Positions 1 through 8,970 of a stretch of 64,000 bases of DNA are shown piece by piece. The notes below the pieces were generated by a model, which saw nothing but the letters and a program-made list of their open reading frames with translations, was not told where the DNA came from and made no database searches. This DNA comes from Lachnospiraceae bacterium (GTDB lineage: Bacteria; Bacillota; Clostridia; Lachnospirales; Lachnospiraceae): NCBI GenBank assembly GCA_017618075.1, contig JAFZUY010000047.1, positions 1-64,000 of the forward strand. Reading direction: 5' to 3'. A program made the position numbers and the translations under genes. Each line of letters starts with the position of its first letter. Within the stretch, counting starts at the first letter, position 1.

Positions 1-555
1 GTTATCTTCCTTTCAGCAGATGCATTCGGAGTACTTCCTCCTGTATCAATCCTTACACCTGAACAGACACAGTACTACTTCTTATCAGGCTTCACAGCAA
101 AGCTTGCCGGTACAGAGCGTGGTATTACTGAGCCTACACCTACATTCTCAGCTTGCTTTGGTCAGGCATTCCTTGAGCTTCATCCTACAAAGTACGGCGA
201 AGAACTCGTTAAGAAGATGCAGAAGAGCGGCGCTAAGGCTTACCTTGTAAACACAGGCTGGAACGGAACAGGCAAGAGAATCTCCATCAAGGATACTCGT
301 GGTATCATCGATGCAATTCTTAACGGAGACGTTAACAACGCTCCTACAAAGAAGATTCCTATCTTTGATTTCGAAGTTCCTACAGAGCTTCCCGGTGTTG
401 ATCCTGCAATCCTTGACCCCAGAGATACATACGCTGATGCTTCCGAGTGGGATGCAAAGGCTAAGGATCTTGCAGAAAGATTCATCAAGAACTTTGGCAA
501 GTACACAACAAATGATGCCGGTAAGGCACTTGTTGCAGCTGGTCCTCAGTTATAA
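1..555 (+). CDS. pckA: Phosphoenolpyruvate carboxykinase (ATP), C-terminal part
   Basis: Cytosolic enzyme interconverting oxaloacetate + ATP with phosphoenolpyruvate + CO2 + ADP. In rumen and gut anaerobes it often runs in the carboxylating direction. The reading frame is open from base 1, so the first two thirds of the protein lie outside the window; 184 residues remain of a family of about 530-540. The stretches [28 protein letters not shown] and [20 protein letters not shown] are near-identical to the family C-terminal half, including the arginine-bearing [11 protein letters not shown] segment near the nucleotide site. A hairpin terminator follows the stop by about 30 bases, so this is the last gene of its transcript. 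Identification is firm; the start cannot be seen. Confidence 0.95.
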   Translation, partial: VIFLSADAFGVLPPVSILTPEQTQYYFLSGFTAKLAGTERGITEPTPTFSACFGQAFLELHPTKYGEELVKKMQKSGAKAYLVNTGWNGTGKRISIKDTRGIIDAILNGDVNNAPTKKIPIFDFEVPTELPGVDPAILDPRDTYADASEWDAKAKDLAERFIKNFGKYTTNDAGKALVAAGPQL

Positions 556-583
556 TTTAAAATTCATACTTGTTTAACATACT

Positions 584-616
584 GAAGCAGGATTTTCGGA
601 TCCTGCTTCTTTTTTT
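584..616 (+). terminator. Rho-independent terminator after pckA
   Basis: A perfect 9-bp stem (GAAGCAGGA at 584-592 with TCCTGCTTC at 601-609) with an 8-base loop is followed by an uninterrupted T run. It closes the pckA transcript and separates it from the two-component system. Confidence 0.9.
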
Positions 617-733
617 GCCATCATAAAAGAATTAAACTTTGTGTTATAATAATGGTAATTGATTATTTCACATTTTCTTCACGATATTCGTTTAAAATAG
701 TTATTCGTAAAATATGCAATCTTTGGAGGAGTT

Positions 734-1414
734 ATGAAAAAATCAAAAATACTCGTTGTTGACGATGAACAGAGAATGAGAAAAATCATCAACGACTTTT
801 TAACTAAGAGTGATTATAACGTCATTGAAGCCTGTGACGGCGAAGATGCTCTTGATAAGTTTTTTAAAAACAAAGATATAGATCTGATAATTCTTGATAT
901 TATGATGCCAAAACTCGACGGATGGGGTGTATGCAAGGAAATCAGAAAAGAATCAAAGGTTCCGATTATCATGCTGACGGCAAGAAGTGACGAAGCGGAC
1001 GAACTTCAGGGCTTTAAGCTTGGTGTGGATGAGTATATTTCCAAGCCTTTTTCGCCCAAAATACTTGTTGCAAGAGTTGAGGCTATTTTAAGAAGATGTA
1101 AAGGCATTTCTTCGGACGATGTTATTGAATGCGACGGTATTGTAATGAACAGACTGACGCATATAGTTACAATTGACGGCAAAGAGGTTGATTTTTCATA
1201 CAAGGAATTTGAACTTCTTGCATATTTTCTGCAAAATCAGGGAATTGCACTTCCGAGAGAAAACATCTTAAACAATGTCTGGAATTATGATTATTACGGA
1301 GAAGACCGTACAATAGATACGCATGTAAAGAAAATACGTGCAAAGCTTGGCAATAAGGGAAAATACATTAAAACCATCTGGGGAATAGGATACAAGTTTG
1401 AAACACTCGATTAA
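734..1414 (+). CDS. OmpR/PhoB-family response regulator
   Basis: DNA-binding response regulator of a two-component pair with the next gene. Residues 1-120 form the receiver domain: acidic pair D10-D11, phosphoacceptor D55 in the LDIMMP context, T82 and K104 in SKPF. Residues about 130-226 form a winged-helix Trans_reg_C domain ending in the usual WGIGYKFE wing. The length of 226 aa is normal. A strong GGAGG precedes the ATG by a short spacer. The stop overlaps the kinase start by 17 bases, indicating translational coupling. A TATAAT box at 645-650 may be the promoter -10 element, but no convincing -35 is visible. The target genes and signal are unknown. Confidence 0.93.
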   Translation: MKKSKILVVDDEQRMRKIINDFLTKSDYNVIEACDGEDALDKFFKNKDIDLIILDIMMPKLDGWGVCKEIRKESKVPIIMLTARSDEADELQGFKLGVDEYISKPFSPKILVARVEAILRRCKGISSDDVIECDGIVMNRLTHIVTIDGKEVDFSYKEFELLAYFLQNQGIALPRENILNNVWNYDYYGEDRTIDTHVKKIRAKLGNKGKYIKTIWGIGYKFETLD

Positions 1415-2489
1415 GAAACAATTAGCGTTAAATTTCATATTTATTCTTTCGGTTATTATTTTAATTTCATCGATTGCATACCTAATCCTTTTCAGGACTT
1501 TTGTTGAAAATTATGTGCTTTTAAACATTTTTATTCTGGTTGTTGCATTTTTTATGTTTGTAGTCGGTTTCGTGCTGATTATTATTTTTACTGACAGAAT
1601 TTCAAAGCCAATCGTAAGACTCACAGAAATATCTTCGAAGATGGCAAGTCTTGATTTTGACGCTAAGTATGAATCCAAAGGTTATAATGAAATTGACGTT
1701 CTCGGGGAAAACATTAATGAAATGTCCGAGAAACTCGAACAGACAATTTCGGAGCTTAAAAGTACGAACAGCGAGCTTTTACGAGATATTGAGAGAAAAA
1801 ACAGAAATGAAGAAATGCGCAAGGAATTTCTTGCAAATGTTTCTCATGAATTAAAGACACCAATCGCTCTTATCAAAAGCTATACGGAAGGCTTAAAGGA
1901 CGGCATTATCGAAGACGATGAAAGCAGACAGTACTATCTGGATGTTATTATCGATGAAGCCGACAGAATGAATAATATCGTAAAAGAAATCATGTCCTTA
2001 TCAGAACTTGAATACGGCAATAATCCTATCGAAATCGAAAGATTCGATATTGTTGAAATGATAAGGAATAAAATTTCTTCGGGACAGGTTCTGGCTGAAA
2101 AAAATGATGTAGAAGTCTTATTTGAAAATAAAAACGAAAGCATATTTGTCTGGGCCGATGAACCGAAAACTGAAGCTGTATTTATGAATTATCTTTCGAA
2201 TGCATATCATTACTGCGAAGGCGAAAAGAAGATAAAGGTTTTTATAGAGAAAAAAGAAGATACTGTCAGAATTAACGTATTTAACACAGGAAGACAGTTA
2301 AGCGAAGAAGAACAGAGGAGAGTCTGGGAAAAGTTTTATAAGGCCGATACGGCACGAAGCAGGGATTACGGCGGAACCGGTATAGGATTATCTGTTGTTA
2401 AGGCCATAATGAATTCTCTTAAGATGGCTTACGGCTGCTTCAATAATGAAGACGGAATTACGTTCTATTTTGAATTACCGACTAAATAA
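1398..2489 (+). CDS. Sensor histidine kinase with very short extracellular loop
   Basis: Membrane histidine kinase, 363 aa, partner of the upstream regulator. It has two transmembrane helices (about residues 10-31 and 41-65) separated by only some 10 residues, then a HAMP segment (66-118), the HisKA dimerisation helix with phospho-His H150 in FLANVSHELKTP, and a HATPase_c domain with an N-box-like NYLSNAYHY and G box YGGTGIGLS. The start is taken as TTG at 1398 inside the regulator gene because an AGGA-type site lies just upstream and no suitable ATG precedes the first helix. The tiny loop suggests intramembrane sensing or an accessory membrane partner rather than direct binding of an outside ligand; that is inference. 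Confidence 0.9.
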   Translation: MKHSIKKQLALNFIFILSVIILISSIAYLILFRTFVENYVLLNIFILVVAFFMFVVGFVLIIIFTDRISKPIVRLTEISSKMASLDFDAKYESKGYNEIDVLGENINEMSEKLEQTISELKSTNSELLRDIERKNRNEEMRKEFLANVSHELKTPIALIKSYTEGLKDGIIEDDESRQYYLDVIIDEADRMNNIVKEIMSLSELEYGNNPIEIERFDIVEMIRNKISSGQVLAEKNDVEVLFENKNESIFVWADEPKTEAVFMNYLSNAYHYCEGEKKIKVFIEKKEDTVRINVFNTGRQLSEEEQRRVWEKFYKADTARSRDYGGTGIGLSVVKAIMNSLKMAYGCFNNEDGITFYFELPTK

Positions 2490-2494
2490 AAATG

Positions 2495-2527
2495 GTGTTC
2501 GACTTAAAAAAAGGTCGGACACTTTTT
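2495..2527 (+). terminator. Terminator after the sensor kinase
   Basis: GTGTTCGAC (2495-2503) pairs with GTCGGACAC (2514-2522), with one G-T wobble, and is followed by TTTTT. It ends the two-component operon just before the convergent tRNA gene. Confidence 0.8.
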
Positions 2528-2535
2528 GATTTTGT

Positions 2536-2562
2536 AAAAAAAAACTCCTTTTTAAAGGAGTT
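2536..2562 (-). terminator. Terminator of the tRNA-Leu gene
   Basis: On the minus strand AACTCCTTT and AAAGGAGTT form a tight hairpin (2543-2562) followed by nine T residues (2536-2544). It lies immediately downstream of the tRNA 3' end and is its likely terminator. Confidence 0.8.
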
Positions 2563-2563
2563 A

Positions 2564-2646
2564 TGCCGGCGGCGGGACTTGAACCCGCACGTTGTTGCCA
2601 ACAACAGATTTTGAGTCTGCCTCGTCTGCCATTCCGACACGCCGGC
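2564..2646 (-). tRNA. tRNA-Leu (anticodon CAA)
   Basis: An 83-nt class II tRNA reads on the minus strand. The acceptor stem is GCCGGCG with CGCCGGC and discriminator A at 2564. The anticodon stem GCAGA/TCTGT encloses the loop CTCAAAA, giving anticodon CAA (reads UUG). A long variable arm (GTTG...CAAC) and the T arm GCGGG-TTCAAGT-CCCGC follow. The 3' CCA is not encoded. The long variable arm and CAA anticodon make leucine identity secure. Confidence 0.96.
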
Positions 2647-2794
2647 TTGTGCTGATTTTAAGGCATTTTTGCAAAGCCCAACACACAACTTACGTTTCAT
2701 AGTTTATCATAAAAAAGGGATATATTCAAGAATATTTTATGTAGTAAAAAAAGCGTTTTTGTTGTAAAATTAAAGGGTGTGAAAAGGAGATATT

Positions 2795-3118
2795 ATGAAT
2801 TGTTACGAGTGCAAAAAGAAAATAAAAGATTTTCTTGACGATTCATTAAATTCCAAAAATACCATTGAATTTGTCAATCATGTCAGAAGCTGCAAGGAAT
2901 GCATGGAAGAACTCTCCATTGAGTATCTTGTAAGCGAAGGTTTAAAGCGTCTTGATACCGCAACGAGCTTTAATCTTGACAATGAATTAAACGACAAATT
3001 GAATGAGGCTTTATCCAAAGCAAAATTCAACAGATACTTTGCCGTAATCTGCGGCATAGTTATCTTTATTGTGGCCTTTTTACTGGGACTTTTACTTTCA
3101 ACATTGTTTACTTATTAG
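2795..3118 (+). CDS. Small ZAS-type zinc-finger membrane protein (anti-sigma-like)
   Basis: A 107-aa protein with an N-terminal Cys-rich segment (C3, C6) and the HxxxCxxC pattern (H29, C33, C36) characteristic of zinc-binding anti-sigma (zf-HC2) domains, and a single C-terminal transmembrane helix (about residues 80-104). In the family such proteins hold an ECF sigma factor at the membrane, but no sigma-factor gene is adjacent here: the upstream neighbour is a tRNA and the downstream one is polA, 6 bases away. A TAAAAT box and AAGGAG site precede the ATG. The fold class is well supported; the partner and role are unknown. Confidence 0.75.
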   Translation: MNCYECKKKIKDFLDDSLNSKNTIEFVNHVRSCKECMEELSIEYLVSEGLKRLDTATSFNLDNELNDKLNEALSKAKFNRYFAVICGIVIFIVAFLLGLLLSTLFTY

Positions 3119-3124
3119 GATCAT

Positions 3125-5713
3125 ATGGAAAAATTACTTTTAATTGACGGAAACAGTATTATGAACAGGGCATTTTACGGAGTGCCTGATTTAACAAACG
3201 TAAATGGTATACATACGAATGCCGTTTACGGTTTTTTAAATATTCTGTTTAGATTCTTAGACGAAGAAAATCCCGATTATCTTGCAATCGCATTTGATCT
3301 TCATGCACCGACATTCAGACACAAGCTGTTCGAGGCGTATAAGGGTACGAGAAAGGGTATGCCTGACGAATTAAGACAACAGGTGCCTTATATTAAAAAC
3401 CTCGTAAAAGAGATGAATATTAAAACTCTTGAACTTGAAGGGTATGAAGCAGATGACCTTCTTGGCACCATGGCTAAAAGAGCTCAGAGTATGGGTATGG
3501 AAGTATCTCTTTTATCAGGAGACAGAGATTTACTTCAGATTGCTGATGAACATATTAAAATACGTGTTCCCAAAACCATAAAAGGTCAGACAACCGTTGA
3601 GGATTATTATCCTGCGGATGTATTTGCAAAATACAATGTTACTCCCGCAGAATTTATACAGTTAAAGGCTCTGATGGGTGATTCGTCCGACAATATTCCG
3701 GGAGTTCCCAAAGTAGGCGAAAAGACTGCTTCGGAGCTTGTTATCAAATATCATTCACTTGATAAGATTTACGAATGCGTGGATGAAATTTCAAAAGATT
3801 CCATCAGAAATTCTCTTAAAGAGAATAAAGACCTGGCATATCTTTGCTTAAAACTTGCGACAATCGAAACCAATGCGCCCATAGATGTTTCCTTTGATGA
3901 ACTTAGGAATGAGCTTACTTATTCCGAGGGCGGATACAACATTTTACAGGAGCTTGGCCTTAGAACATATCTTAAAAAGTTCGAAGACAATATGTCAAAG
4001 ATTAAGAATGATGTATCTTTGGATAATTTATCCGTTACAGAGATTGAAAGTACTGATGCGCTTATGTCTCTTTTAGACGGTGCTAAGGATGCATCTGTAT
4101 CGCTTGTAAAAGGTACGTTCGGTTCTGTAATCGGAATAGACGATAAGTTTTATAAGATATCATTTATGATGAATATAAATCCTTTTGTAAGAAAGGTTTT
4201 ATTTGAGGGCGAAAACAAACTTATTGTATTCAAGGCTTCGGATGCTTATGAAATGCTTGAGGATGAGGATTTTAAGAAGCAGAGCAAGGAAATAGTCAAG
4301 AATTTGTATGCGCTGGATCTTGCCGCATATCTTTTAAACCCTTTAAACAACTCATATTCGGCGGAAAGCCTCTTAAGCGATTATCTTGGCCTGACTGTAA
4401 GAAGCGATTCGCTTGACGCCAAAGAACAGGCTCTGGTGGCATATGGCTTTAAAGAGCTTAAAAAGAATTTTGATGAGAGATTAAACGAAACCGAGCAGTT
4501 TAAATTATATACTGATATCGAACTTCCTTTATCGCTTGTTTTGTTTGAAATGGAAAAGACAGGTATTCTTGTAGACAGAGCAGGTCTTAAAAAGTATGAG
4601 GAAGATTTGAGCGTTTCAATAGATGAGCTTGAAAAGAAAATCTACGAGGAAGCCGGAGAAGAGTTTAATATTTTATCTCCCAAGCAGCTTGGCGTAATTC
4701 TATTTGAAAAGATGAATATGCCAAGTTCCAAGAAAACAAAAACCGGATATTCCACATCTGCAGATGTGCTTGAAAAACTTGCCGCCGATTATCCTTTTGT
4801 TTCAAATATTCTCGAATACAGAACACTTACAAAATTAAAATCCACCTATGCTGTAGGACTTGCATCAGCCATCGGATCTGACGGAAGGATTCATTCGCAT
4901 TTCCTTCAGACTGTAACGGCTACCGGAAGAATTTCCTCAGCAGAGCCTAATCTTCAGAATATTCCTGTAAGAACGGATCTTGGAAGACAGCTTAGAAAAG
5001 TATTTATTCCGAAGGATAACTGTATATTCGCCGATGCCGATTATTCTCAGATTGAGCTTAGAATCTTGGCTCATTTATCGAATGATACGACATTAATTGA
5101 TGCTTTTAATTCCGATAAGGATATCCATGCGGTTACAGCATCCAAGGTATTTAATGTTCCTATCGACGAAGTAACATCCGCTCAAAGACGTGCTGCAAAA
5201 GTCGTTAACTTCGGTATTATTTACGGTATGTCTTCATTTTCTTTGGGACAGGATTTGGAGATTACAAGGAAAGACGCTGAAAAGTACATAAAAGAGTACT
5301 TCGAGGGCTATCCCGGTATCAGAAAATATCTTGATACTTGCGTTGAAAGTGCCAAAGAAAAAGGCTATTCGCTTACCGCATTTTTAAGAAGAAGACCTAT
5401 TCCGGAGCTTAAGGCTTCGCAGTTTATGCAAAGAGAATTCGGCAAACGTGTTGCCATGAATGCGCCTATTCAGGGTACCGCTGCGGATATCATGAAGATT
5501 GCAATGATTAATGTAAGAGATGCTCTTAAAAAGAACGGCCTTTCTTCGGAAATACTTATTCAGGTTCACGATGAACTTTTACTTGAAATAAAGAATGACG
5601 AAAAGGATGAAGTAGTAAAAATCCTTCAAACCGAAATGGAAAACGCTTACAAACTTTCGGTTCCCTTAAGTGTAGATTTGAATGTCGGGGAAAACTGGTA
5701 TGAAGCAAAATAA
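3125..5713 (+). CDS. polA: DNA polymerase I
   Basis: Repair and Okazaki-fragment-processing polymerase, 862 aa, of normal length for Firmicutes. Residues 1-290 are the 5'-3' exonuclease/flap domain (LLIDGNSIMNRAFYG, EGYEADDLLGT, GDSSDNIPGVPKVGEKTA with its helix-hairpin-helix). The middle region (about 300-480) has the size of a 3'-5' exonuclease domain but lacks the DTET-type metal-binding residues, so proofreading is probably absent, as in many Gram-positive PolA proteins. The C-terminal polymerase domain carries motif A DADYSQIELRI (from D637), motif B RRAAKVVNFGIIYG and motif C QVHDELLLE (from Q813). The end overlaps coaE, suggesting a polA-coaE operon. Confidence 0.98.
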   Translation: MEKLLLIDGNSIMNRAFYGVPDLTNVNGIHTNAVYGFLNILFRFLDEENPDYLAIAFDLHAPTFRHKLFEAYKGTRKGMPDELRQQVPYIKNLVKEMNIKTLELEGYEADDLLGTMAKRAQSMGMEVSLLSGDRDLLQIADEHIKIRVPKTIKGQTTVEDYYPADVFAKYNVTPAEFIQLKALMGDSSDNIPGVPKVGEKTASELVIKYHSLDKIYECVDEISKDSIRNSLKENKDLAYLCLKLATIETNAPIDVSFDELRNELTYSEGGYNILQELGLRTYLKKFEDNMSKIKNDVSLDNLSVTEIESTDALMSLLDGAKDASVSLVKGTFGSVIGIDDKFYKISFMMNINPFVRKVLFEGENKLIVFKASDAYEMLEDEDFKKQSKEIVKNLYALDLAAYLLNPLNNSYSAESLLSDYLGLTVRSDSLDAKEQALVAYGFKELKKNFDERLNETEQFKLYTDIELPLSLVLFEMEKTGILVDRAGLKKYEEDLSVSIDELEKKIYEEAGEEFNILSPKQLGVILFEKMNMPSSKKTKTGYSTSADVLEKLAADYPFVSNILEYRTLTKLKSTYAVGLASAIGSDGRIHSHFLQTVTATGRISSAEPNLQNIPVRTDLGRQLRKVFIPKDNCIFADADYSQIELRILAHLSNDTTLIDAFNSDKDIHAVTASKVFNVPIDEVTSAQRRAAKVVNFGIIYGMSSFSLGQDLEITRKDAEKYIKEYFEGYPGIRKYLDTCVESAKEKGYSLTAFLRRRPIPELKASQFMQREFGKRVAMNAPIQGTAADIMKIAMINVRDALKKNGLSSEILIQVHDELLLEIKNDEKDEVVKILQTEMENAYKLSVPLSVDLNVGENWYEAK

Positions 5714-6353
5714 TTATGTGATAGGGATTACGGGCGGAATAGGTTCCGGCAAATCCCTTGCACTTTCATATCTTCAAAATAAATATAACTGTTTCGTGAT
5801 TAAGGCTGATGATATCGGAAACGAGGTCAAACTTAAAGGCAATTCCTGCTATAAAGATATAGTTAAGCTTTTAGGCAGGAATATATTAGGTGAAGACAAA
5901 GAGATAGACAAAAGTCTTATGGCCGAAAAAATCTTTGCTGATTCTGAGCTTGTTGAAAAGGTAAATGATATCATTCATCCTGCGGTCAGAAAAGAAATCG
6001 AGAAACTCATAAAAGAGAATTCCAAGGATTTTAAAATATTCGTTATTGAAGCTGCTTTGCTGGTTGAAGCCGGCTATTTTTCAATGCTTAACGAACTTTG
6101 GGAAGTGTATGCATCTAAGAAAACTCGCATCGAAAGACTTATGTCTTCAAGGGATTATTCTTTGGAAAAGTGCGAGTCGATTATTGCTATGCAGCATGAT
6201 ACTGTCTTTTATGAGAATGCAAATAATGAGTATTTAAAAAAGACTAAAAGAAAAGATTATTACGGTTTTAAGATTATAAACAATGATTCGACGCCGGAGA
6301 ACTTATATGAGCAGATAGATAAAGCAATGGAGGAAATCAATGGACGCTTCTAA
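5700..6353 (+). CDS. coaE: Dephospho-CoA kinase
   Basis: Catalyses the last step of coenzyme A synthesis, ATP-dependent 3'-phosphorylation of dephospho-CoA. From the ATG at 5700 it is 217 aa, with Walker A GGIGSGKS at residues 12-19, a KADDIGNEV segment and the IHPAVRKEI motif of the CoA-binding region. The P-loop position favours ATG 5700; an in-frame ATG at 5682 would add six residues. The gene overlaps the end of polA by 14 bases and the next gene by 14 bases, so polA, coaE and the FtsA-like gene look translationally coupled. polA-coaE adjacency is common in Firmicutes. Confidence 0.93.
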   Translation: MKQNNYVIGITGGIGSGKSLALSYLQNKYNCFVIKADDIGNEVKLKGNSCYKDIVKLLGRNILGEDKEIDKSLMAEKIFADSELVEKVNDIIHPAVRKEIEKLIKENSKDFKIFVIEAALLVEAGYFSMLNELWEVYASKKTRIERLMSSRDYSLEKCESIIAMQHDTVFYENANNEYLKKTKRKDYYGFKIINNDSTPENLYEQIDKAMEEINGRF

Positions 6354-8094
6354 AAACAAAGAGTGCCCTGTATTCGGCCTGGATATCGGAAGTAACGCAG
6401 TTACGGGCATCGTCGGATACATGGATAATGACAAGTTCATAGTAAAAGCGGTTGAATCCTCCGAGCATGAAAAGCCTTCAATGATTGACGGTAAGGATGA
6501 AGACATCGAAAGAATATCCGCCACAATAAAAAGAGTTAAGGAAAGACTCGAGGAAAAGTGCGGCTTTCATCTGAAAGAGGCCTGTGTTGCGGCTTCAGGG
6601 CGTTTTTTAAAGACTGTAAATACTTATACAGAACTTTCATTTACGGACGAGCATATCGTTGAAGATAAAGATGTTTTTAAACTAAATGAGTTAAGTCTTG
6701 AAAAAGCTTATCAAAATCTTGAAGAAAGATATGAATTCGGCAAGAAGCATTATTGTGTAGGTAAAAGGATTGATAATCTGTATCGAAATGATACTGAAGA
6801 TACCGATATTTTTGGAAAAGAAGCGTATAAAATCGGCATGGATTCAACTTTTATTTTCCTGCCTTATTCCGTAGTGGACGGGCTTTTTTCTGCGGCTGAC
6901 GGTGCAGATTTAAACGTAGCAAATCTTACACTTGAACCTTTTGCGGCTATAGAAACAGCAGTTCCCGAAAAATTCAAATCGCAGAATATTGCGCTTGTTG
7001 ATGTAGGCGCATCAGCCAGCAATATATGTATTTTAAACGAAGGTCTGGTATATGCTTTCGGTTCTGTTTCAAATGCCGGTGATTCTCTGACCGAAGTCAT
7101 TGAAAACTTCTGTATGGTTGAATTTGATGAAGCGGAAAAGATTAAAAAGGCAATAGACAATTCCGAAGAAGTTGAATATGAGGATATTCTTGGCATGAGT
7201 AAGACCATCACAAGAAGCGAAGTTCTTGAAATGCTTGAAACTCCTGTTAAAAACATTACAAAGTTAGTTTCGGAAGAAATCATAAAACTAAATGACGGTT
7301 TTAATGTTAACGCTGTGTTCGTATACGGCGGAGGTGTTATTACCGACGGTTATACAAGCGGTCTTGAAGAAGAACTTCAGACAACTGTTAAGAATGTGCA
7401 TTTGCGTGGCGAAGAAGTTATGGAAAAGACTTATTTTGTTGATACATCCTTTGCCAAGGAAGCTCTGCTTGTAATTCCTCTCGGTATTTGCCTCCATTAT
7501 TTTAAGACCGGCAATTCGTTTGTAAATATATCTCTTAACGGAGATACTGTTAAGGTTTTTGATCACGGAAATGTAACTGTATTTGAGGCTTTAATGCAAA
7601 TAGGCCTTGATAACCATGCGTTAAAACCAAGAAACGGCGATGCTTTGGAATTCACATTAAACGGCGAAGCTATGTCCGTAAAAGGCGAACTCGGAGAGTC
7701 CTGCAAAGTTTACCTTAATTACGAATTATCCGATTTATCGGCTGTGATTCGTGAAGGAGATGAGATTAAACTTATTCCTTCTACTAAGGGTGAAAAAGGC
7801 TCTGCAACGATAGCCCAAATTAATAAGGGCAATGCCAAAATCGGTATTTCAGTCAATAAGATGAATGTCAATCTTCCCTGTATATTCTCGGTTAATGGGA
7901 AAGCAGTCACAGATTCATATAAAATACAGACTAATGACAATATCGAAATTCTTGATTATATAACTGTTGAAAGAGCTCTTGAATTACTTGATATCAACGT
8001 AAAAGAAGGCCAGAGCGTTACAGTCAACGATTTGCCTGCGGAACTTGAAGCAAAAGTATATTCGGGCTACAGAGTAGATGTTATAAGCGAATAG
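6340..8094 (+). CDS. FtsA/PilM-like actin-fold protein with extended C-terminus
   Basis: A 584-aa protein whose first ~390 residues are an FtsA-type ASKHA (actin-fold) ATPase: phosphate-1 loop FGLDIGSNAVTGIVG at the N-terminus, an SHS2-like insertion (residues about 85-200), phosphate-2 loop LVDVGASASNICIL and adenosine-site VYGGGVITDG. The remaining ~190 residues look like small beta-rich domains (repeated short strands with DGD/EGDEI-type turns, as in ubiquitin-like or SLBB folds), which are absent from classical FtsA (about 420 aa). I see no C-terminal amphipathic membrane helix of FtsA type. It is coupled to coaE. Family databases would likely call it a cell-division FtsA-like protein; a true divisome role is not shown by the sequence. 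Confidence 0.75.
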   Translation: MDASKNKECPVFGLDIGSNAVTGIVGYMDNDKFIVKAVESSEHEKPSMIDGKDEDIERISATIKRVKERLEEKCGFHLKEACVAASGRFLKTVNTYTELSFTDEHIVEDKDVFKLNELSLEKAYQNLEERYEFGKKHYCVGKRIDNLYRNDTEDTDIFGKEAYKIGMDSTFIFLPYSVVDGLFSAADGADLNVANLTLEPFAAIETAVPEKFKSQNIALVDVGASASNICILNEGLVYAFGSVSNAGDSLTEVIENFCMVEFDEAEKIKKAIDNSEEVEYEDILGMSKTITRSEVLEMLETPVKNITKLVSEEIIKLNDGFNVNAVFVYGGGVITDGYTSGLEEELQTTVKNVHLRGEEVMEKTYFVDTSFAKEALLVIPLGICLHYFKTGNSFVNISLNGDTVKVFDHGNVTVFEALMQIGLDNHALKPRNGDALEFTLNGEAMSVKGELGESCKVYLNYELSDLSAVIREGDEIKLIPSTKGEKGSATIAQINKGNAKIGISVNKMNVNLPCIFSVNGKAVTDSYKIQTNDNIEILDYITVERALELLDINVKEGQSVTVNDLPAELEAKVYSGYRVDVISE

Positions 8095-8148
8095 TATTTC
8101 TTTTATGATTTTAAATATTTCTATTATATTGGAAGGACTTAAACCCTG

Positions 8149-8946
8149 ATGAGAATTGCTCCCATAGCGAGCGGAAGCAGCGGTAACTGCATATATGTCG
8201 GAGACGATAAGACGCATATTCTGATTGATGCGGGAATATCTGCGAAGAATATAGAAGAAGGCTTACACTCACTTGATTTATCATTAGATGATATAGATGC
8301 AATATTAATTACTCACGAACATTCCGACCATATAAAAGGCCTCGGAGTGCTTGAGAGAAAAAGAGAAATACCCATATACGCCTCACAGGGCACGATAGAA
8401 GGTATTTTATCCACGAAATCCCTCGGCTCTTTTAACAGGGACTGTTTTAAATCTTTAAGGGATTTGTCGCCTTTTACGATAAATGATTTCACATTTAATC
8501 CTCATCCGGTCAGCCATGATGCAAACGAACCTGTTTGCTTTTCTTTTGAAAATGCTCATAAAAGAGCCGCTGTGGTAACCGACCTTGGATGCTATGACGA
8601 CGAGCTTTTAAAGTCTCTCGGAAAACTTGATTTTATCTTTGCGGAAGCAAATCACGATATCAGAATGCTTCAACTTGGACCTTATTCGTATCCGTTAAAA
8701 AGAAGAATTTTATCCGACAGAGGGCACTTATCCAATGAAGCGAGCGGAAGATTCATTTCCAGGCTTTTAAATGATGATATAAAAAGCATCATGATAGGGC
8801 ATTTAAGTGATAAAAACAACCTTCCTGACCTTGCTTACGAGGCCGTAAAAGTGGAAATTACAATGTCAGATACAAAATATGATGGGCTGGATTTTCCGAT
8901 TTATGTTGCAAAAAGAAATGAAATGTCTAAAATAGTATATTGTTAA
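8149..8946 (+). CDS. Metallo-beta-lactamase-fold hydrolase, WalJ/YycJ-like
   Basis: A 265-aa cytosolic metallohydrolase with the zinc motif THEHSDH (H56, H58, D60, H61), a later HD-type ligand in TDLGCYDDE and a HLSDKN segment typical of the YycJ/WalJ group. The N-terminus APIASGSSGNCIYV is the family signature. YycJ-like proteins have been linked to DNA repair and to WalRK signalling in Bacillus, but no walRK genes are nearby here. The first ~20 bases upstream contain GGAAGGA, a reasonable ribosome site. Enzyme class is firm, substrate unknown. Confidence 0.85.
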   Translation: MRIAPIASGSSGNCIYVGDDKTHILIDAGISAKNIEEGLHSLDLSLDDIDAILITHEHSDHIKGLGVLERKREIPIYASQGTIEGILSTKSLGSFNRDCFKSLRDLSPFTINDFTFNPHPVSHDANEPVCFSFENAHKRAAVVTDLGCYDDELLKSLGKLDFIFAEANHDIRMLQLGPYSYPLKRRILSDRGHLSNEASGRFISRLLNDDIKSIMIGHLSDKNNLPDLAYEAVKVEITMSDTKYDGLDFPIYVAKRNEMSKIVYC

Positions 8947-8970
8947 ATATATATCAAAGGAGTCAAAACT

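Noticed and set aside
2482..2700. 72-codon minus-strand frame over the tRNA gene
   Set aside because: It covers tRNA-Leu and its terminator; the structured RNA explains the sequence.
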